From: Seriola aureovittata
Taxonomy: Eukaryota; Chordata; Actinopteri; Carangiformes; Carangidae
Direction of reading: 5' to 3'
Assembly: GCF_021018895.1 (NCBI RefSeq)
Contig: NC_079376.1
Span: 9,927,001 to 9,991,000 of the forward strand
Length of the DNA stretch: 64,000 nt
Shown: positions 1 to 12,260 of the stretch, piece by piece
How positions within the stretch are numbered: position 1 is the stretch's first letter
Layout of the letters: every line of letters starts with the position of its first letter
Made by a program: the position numbers and the translations under genes
Notes under the pieces: model-generated
Told to the model about the DNA's origin: nothing
Seen by the model: the letters and a program-made list of their open reading frames with translations, nothing else
Database searches by the model: none

Positions 1-354
1 TGCTGCGACACCCCAACGAGACAGGGATATCATAAAGAAAAATGGTGCCCGACAATCAAAGAATAGCTGAACCCAAGGGAACTTTTTTTTTTTTTTTTCC
101 CTTTCAGCCAAACCGGGAAGCACCTTGGAGCATGAAATGTGGCTCCAATTGTTTCTCTGTGTGTGTATCCACCCATAGCGCTGGAGACGGGTTATTGGCA
201 GGCAGGAGGAGGGGAGTTTCGGGAGGGGATGCTGAGCTGAGAATGCCAGGAATGTCCAGCCCTGTTTACAGCCCGGGCCGGTTCACACCTGCAGGTCAGG
301 GTGCTATCACCAGCCCCGGCCCCTCCTCTCCCTTCTGCCCCCCTCATTACAAGA

Positions 355-485
355 GGGTCAAGCTCAGAGGTGACCTAATTAGAAGCTCATTACATCACAG
401 ACAATCTCCATTAGCATGCCAAGCTGGCCTGTTAATCCATTAGCACCACAGAGGCCCCCAGTGCAGCCTTTACATTCCTGCCCCT
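355..485. promoter_or_regulatory. candidate conserved regulatory block
   Basis: Clustered homeodomain cores (GACCTAATTAGAAG, CTCATTACATC, CTCCATTAGC, GTTAATCCATTAGCACC) in complex sequence just before a CA microsatellite. Inferred from composition. Confidence 0.25.
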
Positions 486-527
486 GTGGCCCTCACTCAG
501 GGCCCCCGCCACACACAAACACACAGT

Positions 528-556
<29 letters not shown>
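528..556. repeat. (AC)n microsatellite
   Basis: About 14 AC units, preceded by degenerate ACACA blocks. Confidence 0.96.
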
Positions 557-559
<3 letters not shown>

Positions 560-3500
560 TAACAATTTTGATGGAAGACACTGAAATAACATTAACGTTC
601 CCCCACCATTACGAGCAATAATACGAATGTACAATAATACAGTGTTATCAAGAGCATAAATGAAAATACCAAATATTTATCTTTAAGAGAATACCCTAAT
701 GCATAGGTTGCTTCAAGTTGAACTACAGCATCAAGGATTAGTCATTGTTTTAATACTTTAATCAAAATAAAGGTTCAAACAAGTAATTTTTCATATGAGT
801 CATTCAGTTAAAATAGTTTTGATTCCATCTTTCATTTTTGGTATAAGCTGATGTCAGGTATCTGTTATCTCTCTCAACCCAATACGTCATCATTTGATAG
901 CAAGTTCAACCTGCCACCACCGACATAAAGTAAAAAACACAGCTGAGAAAATCAAAATATGTCACGCAGTAACTGTAATTTTCTAAAGTGGTATTGGTTC
1001 TATGAAAGCTACCATTCAGAAAGAAAAAAAACGTGTTTCGTTTTTGGTGGGTCCCTGCCAACTTGAGAGTTAGCCATTTCGATGAGGCGGTGATGTCCTG
1101 ACACTTCAAGGTCTTTAGGCACAGTGGGACAGGCGGAGGGGGGGGGTCAGCTACTTCTGGGCTTTTATACGACTGTGAGCTGTAAGCAGGGCTCCACCTG
1201 AGTGTTTTGGCTGGAGAACAGGCTGGAGACAAACTCAAAACATGTTAGGCCTGCTCTGTCTTTCTACATCTGCTGAAGAGCCTGTGCTGCTCCAAGATAA
1301 ATCCTTTCCTCCCCCTTTTGACCATTAGAGAGAAATGAAAAAAAAACAACACAAAACTGAAAGTCATATTTCAGCAAGCTGTTTTTTGGCACTGAATTTG
1401 CAAAGTTACAACCCTCTAAATACTTTTGTGTATTTGTTCTAGGTCTGCTTGTCATTATCGTACACTTCCAACTAAAGTTTTAAAAAAAAAAGTGAAAAAT
1501 TACAGATCCTCTCACAGTAAGGTGCTGAGGTGGAGTCAAGCATGTGTCAACAAATTTCCCTGTTCCCTTTTCCACTGTTTACCCCCATAAATGAGCTTCC
1601 CTCACTGTGTCTTTGTTGGATGAGGCCTCTAAAGTGCTGGGTGCAGCTGTGGGGTTGTGGCCCAGTGCTGGGGACTGAAAGAGTCCGTATCTATCTCCTC
1701 ACTGGGGACCTGGGAGACACTGAGCCCCACTACCTTCCCTTTGAAACCTTTCCCCTCTGGTGACTGGCAGACCATACAACGCTCAGAGCTTTGTAAGTGA
1801 CTCCATTGTCGGGGGCAGATTGAGAGGAAAAAAGGAGGCTAGCCCTAGGGATAGAAAAGCAAGGTGAAACAAAAAGGTCTGGCTCTGTGGTCTGAAGAGG
1901 GCAGGAATGGATCAAAGGGCCGGGTGCTGACCTGCGGCCTTTGTCCGTCAGACAGCCCTGGCTTCATTTAACCTTTCTCTGGAGGCCGGCAAAGCCCGCT
2001 GGGATATCGAGCTACACAGAAGCCATGCCCTATGGGGACATCTCAGTGCCTCCTCTGCAACCCCTCCACCTTTCCCTCTGTCTCCTCCTCCACCCCTCCA
2101 CCTGGGACAATATCACAGGTGAAAGTGGATGGGAGGGGTTGGTCTGTGCATCGCCCCGACCTGTCAGGGATCCACCACAAAGGGAGCTGAGCCCTCTCTC
2201 CGGATGCCCGGCGGCCAAGTCTTACCTTACTAAACAGCATTCACATGGCCTTGCTGCCTCCCTGCCCTGGCTCCGCTGGGAGAGCCACAGCACGGAGGGA
2301 ATCAGAACAGAGAGCAGCTCTCAGTCGCTCACCTGGGGATGGTAAACCTCAGCTATGTGGCAAACAAAGGTGAACTTAGTGGATCTCTGCTGCATTGTTT
2401 AGTTGTGGAAACTTAAATCTTCTAGCCTTAATGAACTGTTGAATAGGGAGGATTTTCTATGGTTCAAGGGGCCATGTGTGACTTTTAAAAACCTGTCCAT
2501 CATGCTTTCTATAGGGGCCGGCCTAACAAACAGGCCGTGCACAATACATCCTAGAATCTGTTCTGAGACAGTCAAATTAAATTTTCAGCAAGTGCACTGT
2601 TACTACACTTTTAGGCCTGTTATCACATGAACTGAGAGTGAGCAAGTCATTCACACAGAAAAATAACGAACATGTGAACTGCTGGTTTTAAGTGAAGGCC
2701 CTGCTCGTCCAACTTATCATTTGATATGGATTATTAAAGGATACAAGTAAGTGCATTTAGAACAACAGGTTGTAGTTGCATTTCCAAAAGATTTGCCAAA
2801 CAAAAGCAATTTGCAGAATTTCGGGGTTGCTCTGCCTCAAAAGGGAGCCAGAGGTCATGGTGTGGAGCAGTTAAAGAGGAAGAAGGAAGCTGAGGATGGG
2901 AGGCAAATGGAAGCAGAAGGAGTACCTGCACTGTGATGGGGATGGGGGGTCTGACTATGTTGGGAACGAAAGCGGCCAAATTGTCCTGCTTTCATTAGTG
3001 CGCTGAGTGAAGCCTCTGCCGAGGCCTCGATTCCCAAGACTCTCAGATAACAAGTGGCTTCCCACACTGAGGCTTTCTGTTTTCTGTTTCCTCTCCAATA
3101 AAACCAGCCAGAGAGCGGGAGAGGGAGAGAGACGGGGGAGCAAGAGTGATAGACGGGTGGGGAAAGGGGAGAGGGGACCCCCGTGGTCTGCTGTTATCGG
3201 TCTAATTCAGTCATTTGGCTGGTGGTGGTGGTGGGGGGTGCAGTTTGGTTTATTTTCCCCAAGCCCAATGAATGGCTGCCGACAATGCATTTCTGATGGC
3301 CGTGATAAGATATCCCACCCTTGGTGTCCAACCCTTCTAGCCCCGACCAGACCTCAAGCTCCAGCCTTTCAAGTAACCAGGTTAACCGTCCCTCCAAGAG
3401 CTGGTACTGAAAGACAAAGTAAGGTGGTCTCGTGCTGAAATGCACAAATGTAGCAGCGGAAGGCAACCAGTGGAGGTCACTTATATGACCTCCCACACAC

Positions 3501-4602
3501 GGTAATGCACAAACCAAGACAAAAGCATTCCATAGGCAATACCAGCCGTCCTGTTAGTGATAGGCTGTAGATAGGGTCTATGTAAGACTCTATGCAGCTG
3601 GCTGGTGTATGCAGAGAATGTTGTGTTTGTCTGAGGCCCAGCCATGGTCATATGGATGCAGACATTTTGAACGTACAGAGGTCAGCGCTGTTGACTGTTT
3701 AATCAGCTGCCAGCTGCTATCACACTGTACAATCAACGTGTATTTTGGATATACAACAGGAACAATAAAGTTTCCTCGTAATGCAAGTTCAAGAGACGCA
3801 CTCATCTGAGACTCGTCTAAGCTTGTGAAAAATCTACATATATGGTGCAGGTGCTGTCATACAAGCCAAGTGTGTGACAGCACAGACGGAGCGTTTCCTC
3901 CGCTCTGTAGAGAGGGCCTGTTTAACGCCACATAAAAAAAGAAGTATAGGAGGAGGCCAAATAGGGAAGGCAGAGAGGAAATCCGGCGGGGTAGCCTCAC
4001 TACTTCCTGTCATATGCCCTATCAAATGTATTCAAATATACACACAAATGTGCATTAATATGAATTTAAGTGCACATAAACCACATTTAAACAGCCAATA
4101 TAAAAGGCTGCAAGCAATAATGTATAATGCTTTCTTGTCAACACTGAGAATAGAGAGGAAGGCATTCGAACTGAGACACAGTGAGATTACAGGCAGCATG
4201 GGCACAGAAGCTAAACACATGTACACTAATATACACAAACACACAACCGCAGCATACTGAGCCAAGCTGCTTCTCATTTAGAAGTTCCATTACAGAGCGC
4301 TCACACACGCACACCACCAAATGGTCCTAATCGAACCTCCCTGCTCTGCCCCGTCCGCTCACCTCTGCTGATAGCAGCTGGAGGACGCTCAGCCCGCCGG
4401 CTTTACCGAGGGCGAGAGGTGGAGGGAGGGACGGAGAGGAGAGGAGAGGAGAGCAAGCGGGTGTTTGTGTTGGAGAGGTAGGGTGGCAGGGGTGATAAAC
4501 TGTGACCTTCTCCTCATACTGCAACGTGCCTAATGGCTGCTCTGAGTGCTCCAGCTCAAGGTGTCTGAGCCTCTAAATGGAGGGGTATTTTTATCCTCCT
4601 CA

Positions 4603-4603
<1 letters not shown>

Positions 4604-4641
<38 letters not shown>
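4604..4641. repeat. (CA)n microsatellite
   Basis: About 18 uninterrupted CA units upstream of ddhd1. Confidence 0.97.
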
Positions 4642-4643
<2 letters not shown>

Positions 4644-6918
4644 GCGTATTAACAAACACTGTGAATGGTGTGTACAGCCGTAGCTGACGTCCGGGTGCAC
4701 CACAGGGTGAGCAAGGGCTGGCGAGTTGGCACGCAGCGCTGGCAGTACTCAAGTTCCTGATAGCTTTCAGGGGCCTTTGATGTTCTTTGCATCCCCCAGC
4801 CCCCTCACCGCTCCATCCCCCCTGGCCTCCCCCTCGCAGGAAATTGCATTCTGTCCGCTGCCATAGCAGATAAATGAGGCAGGAGAGGGGCTGCACACTG
4901 TCACCAGCCGACCTGGCCTGTCTCATACTGCAACCTGCAGTGTGTTAGCCGCGTGTGCTCCTATCCGGCACCCACCGCTGGCCTCGGGGAGAGAGAATGT
5001 GCATGCACACATACACACACACACACAAATGTGGACAGACACATACACAGAACTGTAGACAGACAAGCTTGCTGTTGTTTAATCTCTCACACACACTCAC
5101 TCCTGGGAGCTTAGATGTGCAGACGTTACCAAGTGATACTCTGCAAGTTCAACACATGAATTGAATAATGAAATTATATGGGCAGTTATGCTGGTATACA
5201 GACAAAGTAGGTAGGTGTCCTACAAATTCACAATAGCGGTGCAAACATAGTACATATATACTCACTTTATCTCCCTGATATTACATGTAGCTTCAGCATC
5301 AGACAAGGATAACAAAACTCTTCACGCTTGTAGCTAGCGTGTCGCATCTGATTACATCATGGTGAGATTCCTGCGATCCCTCCGTAGACATTGTCTGGGA
5401 ATGTTGAGAAATAATACAGCTAAAAAGGACTGCTCACGCTATGGGGACCCAGTGGTACTTATGGGCACGGAGGCGACTAGAAATTTACGGGAAGTAGCCT
5501 ATGAGCACGTGTCTATGTGCGTGTGTGAGATCATGCTGTGTGATGTTTGAGATTGTGTGTAAGTGTGCACATGTGTGACTATAGGTACATGTCTGAGATC
5601 ATGGGCGTATGTGCAAGCGACTGGCCTCAGCTAACAAGTATGTTTGATTAGTGTTGCACTACATGCAACAGGGTCCGCTGCAGCAAAATGAGTTACAGCT
5701 ACAAGGTGATGTCATACAACCCCACCCTCCATGCTAAAGGCTTGTAGCCCCTACACTTGGGGGTGACTATGTCACAATGCTCAAAACTAAAACAGTGTTC
5801 TCCAAAACATGGCTAACTAAACTGGTATTGCACATAATAGACTCGTCAAATTCAACTTCCATGTCCAGGTAGTGATACACATCCCTCTGACTCTGGCTTT
5901 ATGAACTCGTTTTGGAGATATTTTGTGTATATTTTAATCAGGACGAAAACAAATATAATTGCATTATTGCTGTCAGTTCATGAGGCCTATAGGTTTGCTT
6001 GATGGACATTTTTGAAGAACCCAACTAGATACTCTCGCCCTTTTCATCATTTATGTGAGCTTTCAGTTTCGCCAAACTCACAATCCAAATGTTCTCACTG
6101 AATGATCGTTCTCTGTCTGATCGCAGGTCGTAAATACGACCTATTACAGTAACCAATATGTGTCGACGGTCATGTTTCCATGGAAGGTTTTAAGCAAATT
6201 TTAGACATTTCTGCAAAATGAATTGTGAATCTATGTATGTTTCCCTCAACTACCTTCTTGCACATATATTAAAGAGAACTTGACGAGATTACGTAAATAT
6301 CAAAGCATCATTAATAAGTCATTAGTATATCACAGATATCTTGTGGCATTTTGTCGCTGGTATTTTTCTTCTTTTTTTTTTTTTTTTTAAACATTGGAAT
6401 TAATTTCTGGTCCATGTGTAGTTAGTAGTAGTTTATATAAGGCACTAAGGCAAAATAGAGAGAGGAACATCAGACTTACTTGCAGCCACATCACCATGCT
6501 CTGTATGTCGGGGGTTTTCAGGTGGAGTGGAGGCGTGTAAAAGTGAATGGCAGCATGACATGAATTCTTTTTTTCTGCAGCTGAAGCAGAAGTAACATCA
6601 CGATGTGTCTCTTTCACTGTATCGTCTTCCAGTCTCTGGCATTTCCACTCAGAGTTTATGTGCGGGGAGGGGGAGGGGGGGGGTTCGCTTGTGTTACAGT
6701 GTTAATCATATTGACGTAACCTACGGTACAATTACAGTGAGAGTTGCTGGTGACAGAACGTGGGTTTCACAACATTCCTGACTGAGGAATTTAACCATGT
6801 CAGCGAAGATTAACTTGAGTTTCCAAACATATCCGCTTTACACTGTGTTTATGAAAAGGCCTCAAAATGCACAGAAAAAGAAGCATTTTCAATAGCAAAC
6901 CAGGCCTTACTCCATCAG

Positions 6919-6984
6919 CCCCCCCCCCCCACACACACACACACACACACGCACCACCCCCCCCCCCCCCCCCCCCCCCCCCCC
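6919..6984. repeat. poly-C / (AC)n / poly-C compound tract
   Basis: C12, then (AC)10, then GCACCA and a C-run of about 28. The complementary strand is a long G-run able to form G-quadruplexes, and the tract is a likely site of assembly or length error. Confidence 0.95.
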
Positions 6985-7120
6985 TTTTCACCCTCTCCTC
7001 TGTGTAACCAGCAACACTCCCCTCCCAGCAACACTCTTCTGTTGATGGGAGTGATCCTGCATGTGGTGAGTGAGGAGAGCAAGGACACCATGTGGTTCTC
7101 TCCTGTGCAACACACACACC

Positions 7121-7144
7121 ACATGCACACACACACACACACAC
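7121..7144. repeat. (CA)n microsatellite
   Basis: Short CA run, part of a CA-rich block from about 7110. Confidence 0.93.
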
Positions 7145-8599
7145 ATTTATGTACACACCGACCCCATTACCCACCACAACCACCACCTTCGCAACTGCCC
7201 CACATGACCCTTCATCCTCTCCTGAGCTGTAGCAGAGCCCCCCTACACATCAGCGGGCTTCTGATTGACAGGCCGTGAAGATACACCAACATGGTCTCCA
7301 TTTAACTCAAGTACCACACCACCATCACCTCAGACACCCCCACCCGCCCTCCTCTCCATGTCCCAGGAGAAAACACACTTGAGCCAAAGTGTTTCAGAGC
7401 AGGATGTTTCCTGGGGAGAAAAGGTTTCGTCTCGGGTCAGCGTGCACTGCTGTGATAGAGGGTGCTTTTTCACGAGGGTGTGGGAGGGGGCGGACAGCTT
7501 ATGGTGAGAGGATAAGAGGGAAAACGAAGAAGAGGAGGGGTAGTGAGAAATGGAAACAAGGCGTGTACATGTTTGAAGAAGCAAACCATGGCATAGGTAT
7601 GGTTGCAGGAGTGTGTGTGTTTGTTTGGAGGGGGCTTGAAAGTGGAAGTTGGGTGAGTGGGTGGTGGGGAAGTGGGTGTCTGGGGGTTAGAGAGTTTGGA
7701 GAGGTGAGGTGGCGGAGGGGGTGCTGAGGGTGTTCAGTCCTGAGAGGAAACATTAGCAAAGCGAGGAGGAAAAGCTGCCAAATTAACTTCTCACCCTTTC
7801 AATCACACCCCTGAGAGTTCCTGCCCCACTTTACTTCTGCCGATCTGGCTCCACTTTTTGGATGAAGGAGTTGTTTCTTTTTTTATCTTTTTTTTTTTTT
7901 TTTTTTTGGCCCCGCACCGTAGAGAAACATCGCACCCTCACACCAACCCAAGCACAACCTTATGACCCTCTACACCCCTTCCCATGCATCTTGCACCCCC
8001 TCCCTCCCTCCTCTGTTGCACCCACCGGCCAAAACCGACTACAAACAAGAGTTTCCGCAGCCAATCGGCTTGCAGGACCTCCCTCTGCCTCCGCTCCTGA
8101 TTCTGTAGCAGCGGAAGGGCTTCAAACATGCCCGTCCAAAATAATAGGCATACATCAGAAATCAAACTCATACCTTGTTAAATATATCCTCTCTCAAACA
8201 CTGGCCAACAGAAAGAATCAATCCCCAGAGAAAGGAGAAAATCGCTCAATGTATCACATCACTCCAGAAAGAGAAAAAACTGCATTAATGTGGGTTTAAA
8301 AGATCACCAGAGGAGTGGAGCAGATGGTCTTTCATGACTGGTGCTTTTGTAAAGCCAGCCATGTGCATTCGGCTCAACCCGCTCCAGCCTGAGCAGCATG
8401 GTCTGGAGTGTGGTAATACAGCTCCGACCTCTCTCCTCCTCTCTGTCGTTCCCTCCCGCCCTCCCTGACATTCCTACACAGAGCCATTCTGGCCTAATTT
8501 GTTTGTACTTGTGCATTTTTTCAGCTTTCCCTGCTTTCTGCTTTGCCTCTTTTCTTTTCTCGCTCCCTCTCTATCATGCACCAGATTAGGTGGTTGGTT

Positions 8600-8895
8600 C
8601 CTCCTCTTTAGGTCCCTTCAATCTAAAATAGATGATTAGAGTCATTCTGCAAGACAAATGTAACTTTTCTGGACGCTCTAAATCTGTTTAGGCACATTTA
8701 ATAGTGTCAATTATTGTGGGGCCAGACGGGGGACTTGGGCCTTTCTGTAGTCAGGGCCCTTAATAACATTGGCTACAATGAGAAGCAGATGCTGACCCGC
8801 ATGGTCCCTTTGAAAAAAGACATTTGAGTAGCTCTGCTTCTAATTTATGAGCCCCCCTCCACATCTGGAATTCTTTATAATTAAAACATAAACCC
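8600..8895. promoter_or_regulatory. candidate conserved regulatory block
   Basis: Complex, repeat-free sequence with multiple ATTA/TAAT cores (GATGATTAGA, TCAATTATTG, CTAATTTATGAG, TATAATTAAAA) between low-complexity flanks. This texture is typical of vertebrate conserved non-coding elements. No alignment was possible, so conservation is inference. Confidence 0.3.
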
Positions 8896-10195
8896 CAAAG
8901 TTCTACTTCCACCTGTCAAACGTTGAGAAGATGAACATAGTAATGGGCTTCTCCTGCATTGGTGGAGAGATGGAGAGACTGGTTTTGCTTGTTCTTTTTT
9001 TTTTTTTTTAAAGAAGGGGAAAAAGGGGCAATAAGTGGGTGCAAAGAGAGGCCTTCTTTTGTGATTGTTTTTGCTTTACGGCAATGTCTGATGCACTGCT
9101 CAATTCTCTGCTCTGCAAGTTCAACCCAAGCTACTACAAATACATGCACAAAAAATCGAGATACAAGTTGAAAATCACACTGGTTGTGGAAGTGTTTGGC
9201 TCTTATTGAGCCAAATCCTCTTTGGGTCAATTATAGGTAAGAAAAAACAAGAACAAATGTTGAGTTATTTTTCTTTTGAAGTCTTTTTTTTTTTCTCCTT
9301 GAGAATCAGATTCAAAGTGATGTGAGACAAAAGCATTACAGAGAGACGGAAACAAAGATTTCCGATCTCACACTCAGCGCTAACAGGAAGCATCACGCTC
9401 AAGCTTAATAGATTTCCTTTCCGTGTATTAGCAAGTAATGAAAGCAAAGAAATGGATTTGCCATGGCTGGTGAATAACATAATTGCCCATAATAGGGTTT
9501 GTTCCAACAGATCAATAGGACCTACATGAGTGAGTGCCGAGTGTGTGTGCATGTGTACGTGTCTGCGGAGGTGTGCGACTGCAAAGCCTCTCAGACTTCA
9601 AACTCCCTTCATTAAATCGAATTAAGATCCTGCACCCTGCAGATTCATTTTCTTTGTCTTTTTCTTTCTCTTTTCTTCCTCCTCCTCCCTCCTCCTCCTC
9701 ACACCCTCCTTCTTTGGAGCGCAAGACAAAAGCAGCTGTGAGAGGGGTCGTCAAGCTTGTGGAGGTTGGAGAGTGCAGCTCGTGCAGTTAATCCTGCTGT
9801 GAGCATGGCCATGAGGACAGCATTCCTTCCATCCTTCCATTCTCTGCGCTATTACCAGATCACCATAATTAAGCCCTCACTGTTAACGGGGCGACCGGGC
9901 CCGAACAGAGAGCTGATCCACACACGCTTCCTGTGGCTACTGGTAGAAATAAGGGGGGGGGGGCTCACATACTGAGTACAGGAGGTGTCTGAGAATGTAC
10001 TCCCAATTGCCCACCTGCAACACCTGCAATACGACTCATGGACATGTGAGCCTACGCAGATGAACACATGCTGCACCACATGAAAACGCATCCAGACGCA
10101 TAGTTTTTATTCCCAAAGTGAAGGTCAGCATCCTGTAGGTATCATGCTCCTGATGGGGTCCTCACAAATCTTCCTCAGCACTCCCCTGAAGACAA

Positions 10196-10209
10196 CTGCC
10201 CTCTGTTGG
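10196..10209 (-). promoter_or_regulatory. CTCF-like motif, upstream
   Basis: On the minus strand the site reads CCAACAGAGGGCAG, one mismatch from the CTCF core and in the same orientation as the pair near ddhd1. Confidence 0.35.
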
Positions 10210-11929
10210 TACTGTTAACTCATACTGTCAGCTGTGATGAAGAGAGGCAACAATGTCTGCAGGTGTGAGGCAGTTAAAACCAGACCAAAGTGGTTCCCAA
10301 CAACGACATAAAACGCACCGCCTCAAAGGAGATGGAGGCGGGTGTTTTTAAAAGGAAGGAGGCTACGCTGTTGTCCTGAGGGAAAGAAATGAGCACAGTG
10401 TGTGACAGGTTTGGGAAAAAAAAAAAAAAAAAAGAGCAGAGCAGCAGGGAGGAGAAAATGAGCTAAACAAGGTGGATGGAGAACGAGGGAGTTGTGCACA
10501 AGAAAAAGGGGGGAAAGTGACAGAAAAATAGGGTGAGAGGTGGGGAAGGGGAGAGCAAGAGGGGCGAGGGCGAGCTACTACACAGGGAGGTAGAGGGAGA
10601 GGGAGCGAGAGAGAGGAGGGCCTCTTTGTGGATCATTGGCAGATAATGGGCTCATTAGGCCAAACGTAGCTTAAAAAGGCTCTGGCTCTCTAAACAAACA
10701 GAACAGGCGCTGAGGAGACGGACTTAAGGGCCCGACTTGGAAAGAGATATAATGAGGCCCTCCACCCTCGTCCTGCAGAGCAAAGGGAAGCCAACCAACT
10801 GGCTGCCCGCTCAAATTCCCCAACGATCAGCCAACCTGCCTCAACCCCAGTTGCCCTCAGCTCCCTCACAAACGAACCTCCTCTGATTCTCTGTTACATT
10901 TCGTCTCTATGTCTTAATATTTTTTTCATTTTTCTTGATTCTCTCTTTTTCTAAATATTGAAAGACGTTTTCAGAAGATGTGTAAATCTTACGGATTCTG
11001 ACCTCCCCTCCACAAAAAGCTTTTCAAACATAGTCTCTGCAATGAATAATTTTCTAAAATGTGTTTCGTGCAACATTCTCTTTGTGGTTGGGTTAAGGCG
11101 TCGCAGAGGTAACTGGAGGGAGTTGGGAGTAGGGTTGGGTTGAGGTTAGGCATCACAGAAAAAGACTGGTCAGGGTTAGGGATAAATCTGGGCTCCGGTT
11201 AAGGTAGAGGGAAACACAAATCATGTCAAATACACAACAAAAACTATTCACCCGGGACTGAGCCACAATCAAATCTCAGAGAACAACTAAATTGTTACTT
11301 TGGCTGTATTAAAACACAGGTTACCACCTGTAGGGTACAGAGCAGAAGTTGAGACTCAGAAAAACAAACACTGTCTGTCCCGCTCCATACCAGATGTCGG
11401 TTGTGATGCTCACTTTTGTTGTTTGCCAAAAGAAAAAAGACAAAGAAGAAGAGCCTATACTGTCTGTTTTTCTATTGTTTTGGAATTTTAGAAATTTAGA
11501 GATTTTTCCAAAAACCTGAAATCAGTCTAAACACAAGTGCAGATGCACATTGTTTTCACATGTAAATGCTGTTTTCGGACGTAGTCTAATTCGAACACTT
11601 CTCAACTCCCCTTGCTCCACTTAGTGGCTTGGCCCACACATCAACCCATTCCCAGTCTTAGGCCTACTCACTGTGATACTCACTGAAATACTCATATTGA
11701 CTCATGCATTAAATTCGTTCTTCTTCACAAACACCTGGATTTATTTATTTTCCATCACCTTATAAAGTGTAGTCAACATCATCCTGTCCACCAACATGCC
11801 GGATTATTTACTCATTAGGCTCAGCAGCCCAGCACTGTCCTCATCCCTTAGCTCTCCCAGAGGAGCAATATTCCATAGAAAAAACCCTCAAGTGATACAA
11901 ATAAAATGAAGGCAGAAGAAATTCGAGCT

Positions 11930-12260
11930 GCTGTGTTTAATGCTTGCGGTAAAAGGATGCTGTTCCAACAGGGACGTTTGTGGGAAACTTGAATTCCTAT
12001 TAAGCAATTGGGAGGTGAGTTGCATTGCCAGAAGGGGATAGGCCTTCAGTTGTGTTCGCTCAGATGCAGCTTACATTAAAGGACCATCTCTGTGCTGCAA
12101 TTGCTTTGGTGAATAACAAATTCCTCCAGAGGTCCAAATTGATATTGTATGACAGCGCGTGCGATTGAAGTGTTCCACTGTAGCATACTATTAGGTACCA
12201 TGGCTGTAAGCAATAACAGAGCATTCCCTTGAACTCCTTTGTAATCAACTCAGGAAAACG
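11930..12260. promoter_or_regulatory. candidate conserved regulatory block
   Basis: Repeat-free, mixed-composition sequence with motifs such as TTAAGCAATTGGGAGGTG and CAAATTGATATTG. It stands out from the AT-rich flanks. Inferred from texture only. Confidence 0.22.

Noticed and set aside
11085..11180. Telomere-like GGGTTAGG/GGTTAAGG stretch
   Set aside because: Only a few degenerate, non-tandem copies; not an interstitial telomere array.
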